Notes: generated by a model not told the origin, from the letters alone. Counted from the stretch's first letter, positions 17,521-26,726 are shown. The stretch is 64,000 nucleotides of DNA from Kitasatospora sp. NBC_01250 (GCF_036226465.1 NZ_CP108476.1:558001-622000); one strand, 5' to 3'. Numbers and translations are program-made.

Positions 17521-17967
17521 GTGACCGTGAACCTTGACGACATAGACTGGGCGATCATCGCGCACCTGCAGCAGGAGGCCCGCCTCTCCCTCAGCGAACT
17601 GGGCCGGCGGGTGCGGCTCAGCCCGTCGGCCACCACGGAACGCGTGCGGAACCTGGAGTCGCAGGGCGTCATCACCGGCTACCACGCCGTGGTGGACCTG
17701 ACCAAGGTCGGCTATCCCGTGCTCGCCGTCGTCCGGCTGAAGTACCCGGGCAACCGCCACGAGCCGCTGCGCCGGCTGCTCGCCGAGCGCCGCGAGATCC
17801 TGGAGTGCCTGCGCACCACGGGCGACGACTGCTACACCCTGAAGGTGACCGCGACCTCGATGGAGCACCTGGAGACGCTCATGGACGAGCTGGCCGGGTT
17901 CGGCAGCACGACCACGAGCGTCGTCTACAGCCGGACGCTGCCCTACCGCGGGCCGGACCGGCCCTGA
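17521..17967 (+). CDS. Lrp/AsnC-family transcriptional regulator
   Basis: 148 aa, GTG start. The N-terminal winged helix-turn-helix reads LDDIDWAIIAHLQQEARLSL, then SELGRRVRLSPSATTERVRN, the Lrp signature. The C-terminal RAM (effector) domain begins after GYHAVVDLTKVGYPVLAVVR and includes GDDCYTLKVTATSMEHLE, the amino-acid sensing loop. It is divergent from the LLM oxidoreductase/deaminase pair and probably regulates it in response to an amino acid or related metabolite. Confidence 0.92.
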   Translation: MTVNLDDIDWAIIAHLQQEARLSLSELGRRVRLSPSATTERVRNLESQGVITGYHAVVDLTKVGYPVLAVVRLKYPGNRHEPLRRLLAERREILECLRTTGDDCYTLKVTATSMEHLETLMDELAGFGSTTTSVVYSRTLPYRGPDRP

Positions 17968-18001
17968 GCAGGCGTCACGAACAGCCGAAAGGCCCGGCCC
18001 C

Positions 18002-18685
18002 TCAGACCTGGCGCAGCCCGATCCTGCGGCCCGCGATCCGGGTGACGGCCAGGCACATCCACCTCTCGCCCTCGCCCTCGCCCCTCTCCGATTCCGCGGC
18101 CACCCGGGTGCGCAGGTCGGCGCTCACGTCCGCGTCGGCGAGGCTGGTGGTCAGGCCCGCCGCCAGGACGTTCCAGCAGCGCCTCAGGTCACCGCTGGTC
18201 CCCTCGCTCTCCAGCAGCGCCGGGACGCCCGGGGCGGTGGCCAGCGGGCCGGTCGGCGTGATGCGGTAGACCAGCTGGCGCCCGTCGACCAGGTAGTCCA
18301 TCGGGATCGCCCACGCGTCCGAGCGGTCCAGGTAGCCGAGGTAGCCGACGTTGCGGACCCCGAGGGCGTCCCAGCACTCCTGCTCGGTCAGGCGGGTGAT
18401 CATCAGCCGGGCATCCGCGGGCACCGACCCCGACTCCTCCCGCTCCCCCATGAGTTGGTCGTAGCTCAGGTCGAGCACCGCCGCGATGCGACGCAGTGCC
18501 GCCGGGTGGAAGTCGAGATCCAGCCGCTGCAGGAGGTGGGTGTACTCCAGCGACATGCCGGCGCGGTGCGCGACCTCCTCGCGGCTCAGTCCCAGCTCCT
18601 CGCGCCGGCGTCTGATCCGCTCGACCACCTGCGCGTGGGTGGGCAGATCGCTGCTGGCACCGGCCGCTGCCGTGGCGTCGGTCAC
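18002..18685 (-). CDS. XRE-type HTH regulator with PNPOx-like C-terminal domain
   Basis: 227 aa from GTG 18685, with CGGGGAG four nt upstream. Residues about 20-80 are a Cro/C1-type helix-turn-helix (RREELGLSREEVAHRAGMSL, then EYTHLLQ). Residues about 100-165 read ITRLTEQECWDALGVRNVGY, then AWAIPMDYLVDGRQLVYR. This is the flavin-binding split-barrel pattern of pyridoxamine-phosphate-oxidase-like proteins. Such fusions occur in actinomycetes and may sense flavin or redox state. It is divergent from the leader peptide and amino-acid transporter. Confidence 0.75.
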   Translation of the reverse strand: MTDATAAAGASSDLPTHAQVVERIRRRREELGLSREEVAHRAGMSLEYTHLLQRLDLDFHPAALRRIAAVLDLSYDQLMGEREESGSVPADARLMITRLTEQECWDALGVRNVGYLGYLDRSDAWAIPMDYLVDGRQLVYRITPTGPLATAPGVPALLESEGTSGDLRRCWNVLAAGLTTSLADADVSADLRTRVAAESERGEGEGERWMCLAVTRIAGRRIGLRQV

Positions 18686-18936
18686 GTACTCCCCGTTCCG
18701 GGTCGAAGTGGGCTTTCGGGCAGGGCACACACGGTAGTTGACGCCGCGGCCCAGCCCGATCACCGCGCGAGGCGCCACGCGACCGGGCACCGTTCTTCAT
18801 CCGCCTGGCGCAGTCGAGTGCCCGGGAGAGGAGCCCGGCACGGCTCTGACCAGCACCGCAGCGGGGAACCGGCGCCAGCTGCGGTCCCGGCCGTCCGGAT
18901 TTGACTCCGCTGGCGATCATCACACATAGTGCCCGC

Positions 18937-19014
18937 ATGGCTGGATATCTGGTGTCGCGCAGGCACATCGACCTGCGCCGCGTGACGGCGACAAGCTGTC
19001 GCGTCGGCTGCTGA
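18937..19014 (+). CDS. Short Cys-containing leader peptide before an amino-acid ABC transporter
   Basis: 25 codons: M-A-G-Y then LVSRRHIDLRRVTATSCRVG and a final Cys before TGA. The core VSRRHIDL followed by a Cys residue matches the small actinomycete leader peptides commonly found upstream of sulfur, cysteine or methionine transport and synthesis genes. In mycobacteria comparable Cys-rich uORFs attenuate expression when cysteine is plentiful. It is too short for most gene finders. It lies about 250 nt before the solute-binding protein gene on the same strand. Its codons are normal for the genome, but no strong ribosome-binding site is seen. Confidence 0.7.
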   Translation: MAGYLVSRRHIDLRRVTATSCRVGC

Positions 19015-19265
19015 CCCCTTTTTCCACGCCGTCCACCGGCCCCGCTGACGTCATCTGACGCTCGCCGCGCCGGTCCGTTTCCCACCGAGGCCTCCCGCTG
19101 CCGAGCGGGTTCCCCGTGGTTTCCGGCTGTACGCCGTGCCCCGCACGACCCTTCCCTCGCACCGATCCGTCCTCCGGCCGTCCGCTGCCGCCCGGTCCGT
19201 GGTCCCCGACCCCGGGCAGCCGCGGCGCGCGTTCCCGGCCTGCCCTCACCTGCCCAGGAGTTCCC

Positions 19266-20147
19266 ATGCGTCCGCGTCTCGTCCTCGCCGCCACCGTCAG
19301 CACCGTCGCCGCCCTGCTCTCGCTCACCGCCTGCGGCAGCGGCTCCGGCAAGAGCTCCGCGGCCGACAACCCGTACCAGTTGGCGGTGCCCGGCACGATC
19401 CGGGTCGGCACGCTCTCCGACGCCCCACCGAACGTGTTCCTCAAGGACGGCAAGTTCACCGGCTTCGACAACGACCTGTTCACCGCCGTCGCGGCCAAGG
19501 CCGGCCTCAAGGTGGAGTTCGCCGCGACCGACTTCTCCGCCCTGCTCGCCGAGGTGGCCAACCACAAGTTCGACGCGGGCAGTTCGTCCATCACGATCAC
19601 CGACGCCCGCAGGAAGACGGTGGACTTCACCAACGGCTACGACTTCGGCTACTTCGGGCTCGACGTGCCCGCGGGCTCCTCGGTCACCAGCTTCGACCAG
19701 CTGGCCGGCAAGCGCGTCGTGGTGGTGCAGGGCACCGTCCAGGACGACTACGCCACGAAGAACGGGCTGAACCCCGTGCGCGTCCCCGACTACAACAGCG
19801 CGCTCAACCAGCTCAAGGCCGGGACGGTGCAGGGCTGGATATCGCCCGCCGAGATCGGCGAGCAGAGCGCCAAGGACAGCGGCGGCAAGGTGGTGCTCGC
19901 CCAGACCAAGCTGAGCTCGGAGCCCACCGCCTTCGCCGTCGCGCACGACCGGCCCAAGCTGCTCGCCGCGCTCAACAAGGGCCTCGACGAGGTGATCCAG
20001 GACGGCACCTGGACCCGCCTGGAGGAGCAGTACTACCCGGGCCGTGCCGTGCCGGGCGACTTCAAGCCCGGCAGCGGCACCGTCGACTACCCGAAGGTGA
20101 CGACCGCGAGCACCGCGCCGTCGCCGGGTGCCTCCGCGACCTCCTGA
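19266..20147 (+). CDS. Amino-acid ABC transporter substrate-binding lipoprotein
   Basis: 293 aa from ATG 19266 with AGGAG upstream. A lipoprotein signal peptide ends in the lipobox LTAC (Cys23). The mature part has the family-3 solute-binding pattern: GTIRVGTLSDAPPNVFL, GFDNDLFTAVAAKAGL, ITITDARRKTVDFTNGY, GKRVVVVQGTVQDDY. It captures a polar amino acid or relative outside the cell. It is followed by a permease and an ATPase gene. The Cys-type leader upstream suggests cystine, cysteine or a sulfur amino acid as substrate. Confidence 0.9.
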   Translation: MRPRLVLAATVSTVAALLSLTACGSGSGKSSAADNPYQLAVPGTIRVGTLSDAPPNVFLKDGKFTGFDNDLFTAVAAKAGLKVEFAATDFSALLAEVANHKFDAGSSSITITDARRKTVDFTNGYDFGYFGLDVPAGSSVTSFDQLAGKRVVVVQGTVQDDYATKNGLNPVRVPDYNSALNQLKAGTVQGWISPAEIGEQSAKDSGGKVVLAQTKLSSEPTAFAVAHDRPKLLAALNKGLDEVIQDGTWTRLEEQYYPGRAVPGDFKPGSGTVDYPKVTTASTAPSPGASATS

Positions 20148-20165
20148 TCGCGCCGAACCGACTCC

Positions 20166-20203
20166 GCGGCCGTCGTCGCGACCCGCTTCGCGACGACGGC
20201 CGC
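20166..20203 (+). promoter_or_regulatory. 16-bp perfect hairpin between transporter genes
   Basis: GCGGCCGTCGTCGCGA (20166-20181) pairs perfectly with TCGCGACGACGGCCGC (20188-20203) around a 6-nt loop, 18 bp after the binding-protein stop and 23 bp before the permease start. In binding-protein operons such hairpins protect the upstream mRNA or partly terminate, giving more binding protein than permease. Confidence 0.7.
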
Positions 20204-20226
20204 ACCCGACCGAACAGGAGAGTGCT

Positions 20227-21075
20227 GTGGACCAACTCGGCACACTGGCAGACACGTTCTTCGACTGGGGATCGATGCGCTCGGCGATCTCCGACCTGCT
20301 CACCACCGGCGTGCCCAACACGCTGATCCTCTCGGTGACCTCCGCCGCCATCGGCACCCTGGTCGGGCTGCCGCTGGCGGTGGCGGGCACCGCCCGGACG
20401 AGGTGGCTGCGCTGGCCGGCCCGGGTCTACACCGACCTGTTCCGCGGGCTGCCGTCCGCGGTCACCATCCTGCTGATCGGTGTCGGCCTGGCCCCCGAGG
20501 GACTCCAGATCTGGGGGCCGAACCCCTACCCGCTCGGGATCCTCGCGCTCTCGCTGATCGCGGCCGCCTACTTCGGCGAGATCTTCCGTTCCGGGATCCA
20601 GAGCGTCGAGGCCGGCCAGCTCGAAGCCGCACGGGCACTCGGCTTCTCGCACGCCTCGGCGATGCGGCTGGTGATCATCCCGCTGGGGATCCGGCGGGTG
20701 CTGCCGGCCTGGGTCAACCAGCTCATCGGGCTGATCAAGGACTCCAGCCTGATCTACTTCCTCGGGCTGACCGCCGATCAGCGCGACCTGTTCCGGATCG
20801 GCCAGGACGCCGCGGCCACCTCCGGCAACGAGTCGGCCCTGCTCCTGGCCGGCCTCTTCTACCTGCTGCTGACCGTGCCGCTGACCCACCTGGTCAACGT
20901 GATCGACCGACGGCTGCGCAACGGGCGCACCAGCGCCGAACCGACGGACGCCGACGGCGTCGCCGACGGCGCCCCGGTCCCTGCCGCCCGACCCGAACCC
21001 GTGTCCGACACCGCACCGGACACCGCACCGGACACCACGCCGGACACCACGCCCGAGGGAGCGTCGCATGCCTGA
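20227..21075 (+). CDS. Amino-acid ABC transporter permease
   Basis: 282 aa from GTG 20227, AGGAG seven nt upstream. It has five to six membrane segments and the HisMQ-type coupling motif [20 protein letters not shown], then [18 protein letters not shown], which docks the ATPase. The last 45 residues are a hydrophilic tail with a 12-bp-repeat-derived [18 protein letters not shown], probably disordered in the cytoplasm. It overlaps the ATPase gene by 8 bp. Confidence 0.9.
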   Translation: MDQLGTLADTFFDWGSMRSAISDLLTTGVPNTLILSVTSAAIGTLVGLPLAVAGTARTRWLRWPARVYTDLFRGLPSAVTILLIGVGLAPEGLQIWGPNPYPLGILALSLIAAAYFGEIFRSGIQSVEAGQLEAARALGFSHASAMRLVIIPLGIRRVLPAWVNQLIGLIKDSSLIYFLGLTADQRDLFRIGQDAAATSGNESALLLAGLFYLLLTVPLTHLVNVIDRRLRNGRTSAEPTDADGVADGAPVPAARPEPVSDTAPDTAPDTTPDTTPEGASHA

Positions 21076-21838
21076 CGAACCGACCGCCACCGGTTCCGGC
21101 GACGCGCGGTTCGCCGCCGTCAGCCTGGCCACCCGCGACCTGCGGCTCTCGCTGGGCGGCACCGCGATCCTGCGCGGCGTGGACATCGACGTCCCGCGCG
21201 GCGAAACACTGTGCGTCATCGGCCCCTCCGGCTCGGGCAAGTCCACCCTGCTGCGGGCGATCAACCGGCTGGTGGAGCCCGACGGGGGCGAGGTGCTGCT
21301 GGACGGCGAGAGCGTCCTGCACCGCCACCCGGACCAGCTGCGCCGTCAGGTCGGCATGGTGTTCCAGCAGTTCAACCTCTTCCCGCACATGACCGTGCGA
21401 CAGAACCTGACCCTGCCGCTGCGCAAGCTGCGCGGCCTGTCCCGCGAGGAGGCGGACGCGACGGCCCTCCGCCAGCTCGACCTGGTCGGCCTGCGCCACA
21501 AGGCCGGCGCGCGCCCGGGCCGGCTCTCCGGGGGCCAGCAGCAGCGGGTGGCCATCGCCCGCGCGCTGGTGATGGAACCCCGGGTGATGCTCTTCGACGA
21601 GGCGACCTCCGCCCTGGACCCCGAGCTGGTCAAGGAGGTGCTGGCGCTGATGGCCGACCTGGGCCGCGCCGGGATGACCATGGTCGTCGTCACCCACGAG
21701 ATGGGGTTCGCACGCGAGGCCGCCGACCGCGTCGCCTTCATGGACGCCGGAACGGTGGTGGAGTCCGGGGCGCCCGAGTCGCTCTTCGAGGCGCCCCGCA
21801 GCCCCCGGCTGCGCCGCTTCCTGTCCAACCTGCTCTGA
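21068..21838 (+). CDS. Amino-acid ABC transporter ATP-binding protein
   Basis: 256 aa. It has Walker [11 protein letters not shown]-loop [14 protein letters not shown] (the polar amino-acid subfamily form), signature [15 protein letters not shown], Walker [15 protein letters not shown] and switch [15 protein letters not shown]. These are characteristic of the GlnQ/HisP class. It completes the importer that starts at 19266. Confidence 0.93.
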   Translation: MPDEPTATGSGDARFAAVSLATRDLRLSLGGTAILRGVDIDVPRGETLCVIGPSGSGKSTLLRAINRLVEPDGGEVLLDGESVLHRHPDQLRRQVGMVFQQFNLFPHMTVRQNLTLPLRKLRGLSREEADATALRQLDLVGLRHKAGARPGRLSGGQQQRVAIARALVMEPRVMLFDEATSALDPELVKEVLALMADLGRAGMTMVVVTHEMGFAREAADRVAFMDAGTVVESGAPESLFEAPRSPRLRRFLSNLL

Positions 21839-21872
21839 CCGCTCGGACCGCTCGGGCCCACCTGCGGCGCAT

Positions 21873-21908
21873 CGGCACCGCCGCTGACGGGCGTCAGCGG
21901 CGGTGCCG
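21873..21908. terminator. Bidirectional terminator hairpin between convergent genes
   Basis: CGGCACCGCCGCTGACG (21873-21889) pairs with CGTCAGCGGCGGTGCCG (21892-21908), 17 bp apart from the loop bases. It lies 35 bp after the ATPase stop and overlaps the 3' end of the converging ThrE-type gene. Confidence 0.75.
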
Positions 21909-23408
21909 GCCGCCCCTGCGGGCGAACACCGGGGTCACCCGCACCGGGAGGAACAGCCGGGCCACCTCCCTGCCCAGGCTCATGCCGATCGCCAGGGCCA
22001 TCGCCATCGCGACCGCGCGCCCGACCCGGCTCAGCCCGGCCTCCGACTCGCCCCGGACGAAGGCGAGCATCCCGAAGTAGAGCGCCGAGCCGGGCAGCAG
22101 CGGCCCGAGCGCGGCGGTGATGTGCGGCAGCGCGGAGTTGCCCCGGTAGCGGGCCATCAGCTGGCCGAAGAGCCCGACGATTCCGGCGGCCACCCCGGTG
22201 GCCACGATCGACTCCCCGCCGGCGTTGACCAGCACGCCGTACGTCGTCCAGCCGACCGCACTGTTGAGCAGCACCAGCGGCAGCGTGCCCGGCTCGGTGT
22301 TCAGCAGCACCGCGAAGGCCAGGGTGAGCACCATCGCCGCCGCCAGCTGCACCGGCGGGTACGGCTCCCCGGCCGGGGCGTCCCGGGCCGCCAGCGCCGC
22401 ACCGTTGCTGACGCCCACGTAGAGCACGGTCATCACGCCGATCACCACGCCCGCCATCAGGAAGACCGCCTCCAGCAGGCGGGCGGCAGCGGTGAGGTAG
22501 AAGCCGGCCAGACCGTCCTGGACCGCCGCCACCATCGGCCAGCCCGGTAGCAGCGCGTAGAGCCCGCCGGTGATGACCACCGAACCGCGCAGCTGCAGGC
22601 CGTTGAACGACAGCAGGATCCCGATCGCCGCGGCCGGCGTCGCGGCGAGGACGAACTGGTAGAACGCCGGGAGGTCGTGGCGCGCCACCAGCGCCGCCAG
22701 CCGGTCCCCCACCAGCGCCGTGACGAAGGCAAGGGCGAACACCAGCCACGCCCGCGCGTCGACCCGCCCGCCGACCAGCAGCGTCGCGGAACCGGCCAGC
22801 AGCCCGGAGGAGAACACCAGCAGCCAGCCGGGGAACCGGTGATGATGACGGCTCAGGACCGCGAGCCGTCGGTGGGCGTCCACCACCTCGACGGTGCCCG
22901 CCGCGACCTCGGTCACCAGCCGGAAGACAGCCGCCAGCCGCGCGTAGTCCCCGGCGGGGCGGCGCACCGAGCCCTCGGCCGTCAACGGCGGGTCGGCCGG
23001 GCCCGGCTGGTAGGAGATCCTCACCCGGGTGAAGGTCACCTGGGGATCGCACGGGCGCAGCCCGTAGGAACGCGCGACGGCGAGCATCGCCGCCTCCACG
23101 TCCTCGGCGGCCTCCCCACTGGCGAGCAGCAGTTCACCGACCGACAGCGCGAGGTCCAGCACGGCCGCCGCCTCGGCCGGCTCGGGCCGGTCCGCCTCGG
23201 CGAGGTCCGGCACGAGCGGCCGGTCGGCCGTCGGCGTGCGCAGCAGCGGCAGCATCCGGTCCGGCCAGGGCACCACGACCGCGGGTGACAGATCGTCATG
23301 AACGGCATCGGCGGCATGCCGCGGACCCGGCACCCGCGGCGGCACCCTCCCGGGCCCCGGCCGCCCGCTCGCCTCGGCGTGCGCGCCGAGCTGACCATCG
23401 TCCGACAC
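21894..23408 (-). CDS. ThrE-type threonine/serine exporter
   Basis: 504 aa from GTG 23408, AAGGAG upstream. The N-terminal 150 residues are soluble (LDLALSVGELLLASGEAAED, then VEAAMLAVARSYGL), matching the DUF1212/ThrE cytosolic domain. About ten membrane segments follow, from SGLLAGSATLLVGGRVDARA to the C-terminus, with the hallmark LPGWPMVAAVQDGLAGFYLT. Members export threonine and serine in Corynebacterium. The gene converges on the amino-acid importer; a palindrome upstream (23449-23469) may be its operator. Confidence 0.88.
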   Translation of the reverse strand: MSDDGQLGAHAEASGRPGPGRVPPRVPGPRHAADAVHDDLSPAVVVPWPDRMLPLLRTPTADRPLVPDLAEADRPEPAEAAAVLDLALSVGELLLASGEAAEDVEAAMLAVARSYGLRPCDPQVTFTRVRISYQPGPADPPLTAEGSVRRPAGDYARLAAVFRLVTEVAAGTVEVVDAHRRLAVLSRHHHRFPGWLLVFSSGLLAGSATLLVGGRVDARAWLVFALAFVTALVGDRLAALVARHDLPAFYQFVLAATPAAAIGILLSFNGLQLRGSVVITGGLYALLPGWPMVAAVQDGLAGFYLTAAARLLEAVFLMAGVVIGVMTVLYVGVSNGAALAARDAPAGEPYPPVQLAAAMVLTLAFAVLLNTEPGTLPLVLLNSAVGWTTYGVLVNAGGESIVATGVAAGIVGLFGQLMARYRGNSALPHITAALGPLLPGSALYFGMLAFVRGESEAGLSRVGRAVAMAMALAIGMSLGREVARLFLPVRVTPVFARRGGRHRR

Positions 23409-23448
23409 CACCGCTCCTTGACGTCCGCACGACACCGACACGGTTTTA

Positions 23449-23469
23449 TTACTCTCTGAGAGTGAGTAA
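23449..23469. promoter_or_regulatory. Palindrome upstream of the ThrE-type gene
   Basis: TTACTC...GAGTAA arms flank a perfect 13-nt palindrome (ACTCTCTGAGAGT). It lies 41 bp before the GTG start, in a locally AT-rich patch (TTTTATTACT). The position suits a repressor site overlapping the promoter; no regulator is adjacent. Confidence 0.4.
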
Positions 23470-23602
23470 CTACCCGCTGTCATGACGAGTGAACGTTCCC
23501 TCCCCTCGCGCCCCACCCGGAGCGAAGCAGAGCACACCGAGAGCGCCCGACAGCCCCACGCACGCTGGGGGCCGTTCGACCGTCAGGCCCTTCCGGACGC
23601 GC

Positions 23603-24007
23603 TCAGGATCCGTCGGTGGACATCGTCTTCAGCAGGGCCCTCTCGCGCTTCGACGGTGTCCGCGGCACCCAGTCGTCCGTTCCGCCGAGGTAGTCGACCA
23701 GCCGCAGCCCCGGGTCATCGGCCTCGGCCGACCACCGGTCGTAGGTGGCTTCCAGGGCCGGCGCCAGAACGCCCCGCCACGGGAGCCGGTAGCGGTAGAC
23801 GAACGGAGGTCGGCCCGGATCACCGACGGTGATGCGCCTCGTGATCATCTTGCTCTCGTGGTGCACCCGGGTCTCCGGGTTCAGCACGGTGGACCAGCCA
23901 CCGATCCGCAGCACGCACCGGCCTTCGGTCCTTCGCACCTCCACGAGCTCTCGCCCGACCTGTTCCGACCAGACGACGTCGGAGTCCCCCTCGTGCGCGC
24001 CTGCCAC
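23603..24007 (-). CDS. Hypothetical protein, about 134 aa
   Basis: Not recognised. The likely start is GTG 24007 with AGAGGGG upstream; an in-frame start further up (24091) would add 28 residues. The sequence is soluble and charged: VRRTEGRCVLRIGG, VLNPETRVHHESKMITRR, PGLRLVDYLGGTDDW, then PRTPSKRERALLK. Codon bias is normal. It lies between the ThrE-type gene and a DinB-like gene on the same strand. Confidence 0.5.
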   Translation of the reverse strand: MAGAHEGDSDVVWSEQVGRELVEVRRTEGRCVLRIGGWSTVLNPETRVHHESKMITRRITVGDPGRPPFVYRYRLPWRGVLAPALEATYDRWSAEADDPGLRLVDYLGGTDDWVPRTPSKRERALLKTMSTDGS

Positions 24008-24110
24008 CCGGCCCACCCCTCTCGCGGCGTGCGCTCCGCCCCATGGCCGCACCACCGTGATCACATGCTGGCCGAGGCTGCGGCGAAGCACAAGATCGCT
24101 CGTCGGACGG

Positions 24111-24776
24111 TCAGGTCATCGCCTGGCGCTCGCGCAGGGTGGCGGCGCCTTCGCCGTCGAGCTGGTCGCAGTAGGGCGCCCGGCCGGCCATCGCCATGAC
24201 CAGGGCCAGGGTGGGACCGGACACCCGTGGGCCGTCACCGGCGGTGAAGGGACCGTCGGTGGCCGTCAGGTGCAGGCCCGCGGCGCGCTTCTTGGAGAGG
24301 ACGGGCAGGTCGGAGCCCTGGTAGTGGGCGGCCAGGGCGGTCAGGGCGTCGATCGGGTAGTCGCGCGCGATGCCGAGCGGGCGGCGGATGTCCTCCGCGT
24401 GCACGACGGTCTCCCCGAGCATCGCCACTCTCGGCAGGGGCGGCTTGGTCGTGCTGGTGACCACCTGGCGAAACCGCGCGAGCGTCTCGGCCGGCGTAGC
24501 GCCCAGCTGCTCGGCCAGCCGCAGGGCGACCTGCCGGTCGAAGTCGAAGCGGCAGCGGATCACACCCACCATCCAGCGCACCGGGGTGAGACTCGCCCCC
24601 GCGGTCAGGTGCGCGAGCACCTCGCGGACGGTGAACCGGTCGCAGAGGGAGGGGGTGGCCCACTGCTCCTCGGCCAGCCCCGCCAGGTCGGCGGCCAGCG
24701 CGGCCCGCTCGGCGTGGATCTGCCCCCAGCTGCCACTCACGGGTCGGGGGCTGTCGGTCGGTGTCGACGGTGGCAT
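24111..24776 (-). CDS. Mycothiol-dependent maleylpyruvate isomerase/DinB-like protein
   Basis: 221 aa from ATG 24776. The DinB four-helix pattern with the maleylpyruvate-isomerase signature is visible: LAGLAEEQWATPSLCDRFTV, then REVLAHLTAG, where Asp/His residues bind metal, and later GETVVHAEDIRRPLG with the second His. In actinomycetes this family carries out thiol transfer or isomerisation with mycothiol. Substrate unknown. Confidence 0.8.
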   Translation of the reverse strand: MPPSTPTDSPRPVSGSWGQIHAERAALAADLAGLAEEQWATPSLCDRFTVREVLAHLTAGASLTPVRWMVGVIRCRFDFDRQVALRLAEQLGATPAETLARFRQVVTSTTKPPLPRVAMLGETVVHAEDIRRPLGIARDYPIDALTALAAHYQGSDLPVLSKKRAAGLHLTATDGPFTAGDGPRVSGPTLALVMAMAGRAPYCDQLDGEGAATLRERQAMT

Positions 24777-24872
24777 GCGGGCTCTGCTCCTGTGCGGTAT
24801 TCGGGCGTGCGCCGCTCCGGGCACTGGTGGAGCGAAGCCTCGCACGCGGGCGGCGACCGCGCATCCTCCGCG

Positions 24873-25619
24873 TCAGGCCCGGGCGAGGACGCAGAACTCG
24901 TGGCCCTCAGGGTCGGCGAGGACCGTCCACGGCACGTCGCCCTGGCCGAGGTCGAGGTCGGTGGCGCCGAGGGCCCGCAGCCGGGCCACCTCCGCGGCCT
25001 TGTCGTCACCGGGGTACGGCAGCAGATCGAGGTGGACGCGGTCCGGCACGGTCTTCGCGTCGGGGCTGCGGAGGAACTCCAGATACGGGCCGACGCCCTG
25101 GGCGGACCGCAACACCGCGGCGTCGTCGGCCACCTCGTGCAGGGTCCAGTCCAGCGCCACGCCCCAGAACCGGGCCATCGCCCGCGGATCCGCGCAGTCG
25201 ACCACCACCGCGGCGATCGGCCCGGTGCCACGGTAGATCTCCCGAGGCTCCAGCACGCAGAACTCGTTGCCCTCGGGGTCGGCGAGGACCGTCCACGGCA
25301 CGTCGCCCTGGCCCACGTCGGCGGGCGTAGCGCCGAGGGCCCGCAAGCGCGCGACCAGCTCCGACTGGTGGGCCGCGGAGGTGGTGGCGAGATCGAGGTG
25401 CACGCGGTTCTTCGTCGGTGTCTTGGGGTCCGGGACGGGAACGACCTCGATGCCGAGGGTGACCGGGTCCGGCCAGACGAGGCCGCCGTCCGGGCCCGCG
25501 TAGGTGGTCGCGCCGGACTCCCCGCTGCCGGCGCGCCAGCCGAGCGCCGCGGCCCAGAACCGGCCGAGAGCCGCATGGTCGAGGGCCTTGACGTTCACCT
25601 GGACGGGTCGCAGTGCCAT
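24873..25619 (-). CDS. Tandem-VOC (glyoxalase-like) protein
   Basis: 248 aa from ATG 25619. It has two vicinal-oxygen-chelate modules of about 120 residues. The first opens VQVNVKALDHAALGRFWAAA and ends GQGDVPWTVLADPEGNEFCV. The second opens AVVVDCADPRAMARFWGVAL and ends in an almost identical GQGDVPWTVLADPEGHEFCV. The near-identical module ends point to internal duplication. Such proteins are often drug-binding or glyoxalase-like in streptomycetes; the function is open. Confidence 0.85.
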   Translation of the reverse strand: MALRPVQVNVKALDHAALGRFWAAALGWRAGSGESGATTYAGPDGGLVWPDPVTLGIEVVPVPDPKTPTKNRVHLDLATTSAAHQSELVARLRALGATPADVGQGDVPWTVLADPEGNEFCVLEPREIYRGTGPIAAVVVDCADPRAMARFWGVALDWTLHEVADDAAVLRSAQGVGPYLEFLRSPDAKTVPDRVHLDLLPYPGDDKAAEVARLRALGATDLDLGQGDVPWTVLADPEGHEFCVLARA

Positions 25620-25641
25620 GCCGGCGATCCTGGGCACCCGC

Positions 25642-26463
25642 TCACGGTTTGCGGGCCAGCGCGCAGGAGATCAGCTGCTCCCACACCGTCAGCTCGCGAG
25701 CGCCGGTGCCGTTGTCGGCGCCGGCGCCCGGGGTGGGGTCCGGGCGCCACAGCGAGCAGTTGACCAGGCCCGGTTCGAGCAGTTCGAGGTCGCCGAACAG
25801 GCCGATGATCTCCTCGTCGGTGCGCCAGCGGCCACGGCCGAGACTGCTCTGCAGTTTCTCCTCCACGACCCGGGTCTCCCCGTTGTCGCCGGAGCGGAAG
25901 TGGGAGATGTAGAACAGGCTGCCCGGGGACACCCGGTCCGCCCACCAGCGCACGGGATCGGCGGGCCGCTCGTCGTCGTTGAGGTGGTGCAGGACGCCGC
26001 TGAAGATGACGCCCACCGGCTCGGTGAAGTCGATCAGGCCCTGCACGTCGGGGTGGTCGTGGATCTTTTCGGTGTCGCGCAGGTCCGCCTGGACCACCGT
26101 GGTGCGCTCGTCGTCGGCCAACAGGGCGCGGCTGCGGGCCACTGCGCTCGGGTCGTGGTCGACGTAGGCGACGCGTGCCTCGGGATTGTGCCGCCGGGCG
26201 ACCTGGTGCACGTTGTCGGCGGTGGGCAGGCCGCTGCCCAGGTCGACGAACTGGGCGATGCCCTCGTCGGCCATGGCGCCCACGGCGCGGATCAGGGCCT
26301 GGCGGTTGGCCCGCGCGATCGACGGCGAGCCGGGCAGGTCCTTGATGAAGATGTCGGCGATCTGGCGGTCGACGGGGTAGTTGTCCTTGCCGCCGAGCAG
26401 ATAGTCGTAGATGCGGGCGATGCTCGGCTTCGACTGGTCATCCTCGGTGGTGCGATCCGTCAT
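25642..26463 (-). CDS. DUF574 SAM-dependent methyltransferase
   Basis: 273 aa. It opens with the DUF574 hallmark SIARIYDYLLGGKDNYPVDR, then the SAM-binding motif IAQFVDLGSGLPTADNVHQV and VAYVDHDPSAVARSRALL. A large family of actinomycete methyltransferases shares this layout and has unknown substrates. It is the first gene of a minus-strand run with the VOC and DinB-like genes. It is divergent from rph. Confidence 0.9.
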   Translation of the reverse strand: MTDRTTEDDQSKPSIARIYDYLLGGKDNYPVDRQIADIFIKDLPGSPSIARANRQALIRAVGAMADEGIAQFVDLGSGLPTADNVHQVARRHNPEARVAYVDHDPSAVARSRALLADDERTTVVQADLRDTEKIHDHPDVQGLIDFTEPVGVIFSGVLHHLNDDERPADPVRWWADRVSPGSLFYISHFRSGDNGETRVVEEKLQSSLGRGRWRTDEEIIGLFGDLELLEPGLVNCSLWRPDPTPGAGADNGTGARELTVWEQLISCALARKP

Positions 26464-26726
26464 GGATACCAGCCTCCTGCCCTCGGACCGTTGCGGCCCC
26501 CATCGTAGGGGAACCAGCCTGGTCAGAGGCTTCCACGAACGGGTGAAGTCGGGTGAACCGACGCACCGTCAACCGCCGCCGAGGATCTCGACTCGCCCGA
26601 TTCCTCGTCCGGGAGACCGGCGCCCACCAGGCGGGCGCACCCGCCGCGTGAGCCGTCCGGCGCGTGAGAAAGGGAAAAGGCAAGGAGCGCTGTCTCTCCT
26701 TGCCACTCTCAACTTATAGCGCGCCG

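Noticed and set aside
20128..20226. Upstream extension of the permease frame to 20128
   Set aside because: It would run through the 16-bp hairpin and has no ribosome-binding site; GTG 20227 has AGGAG at the right distance.
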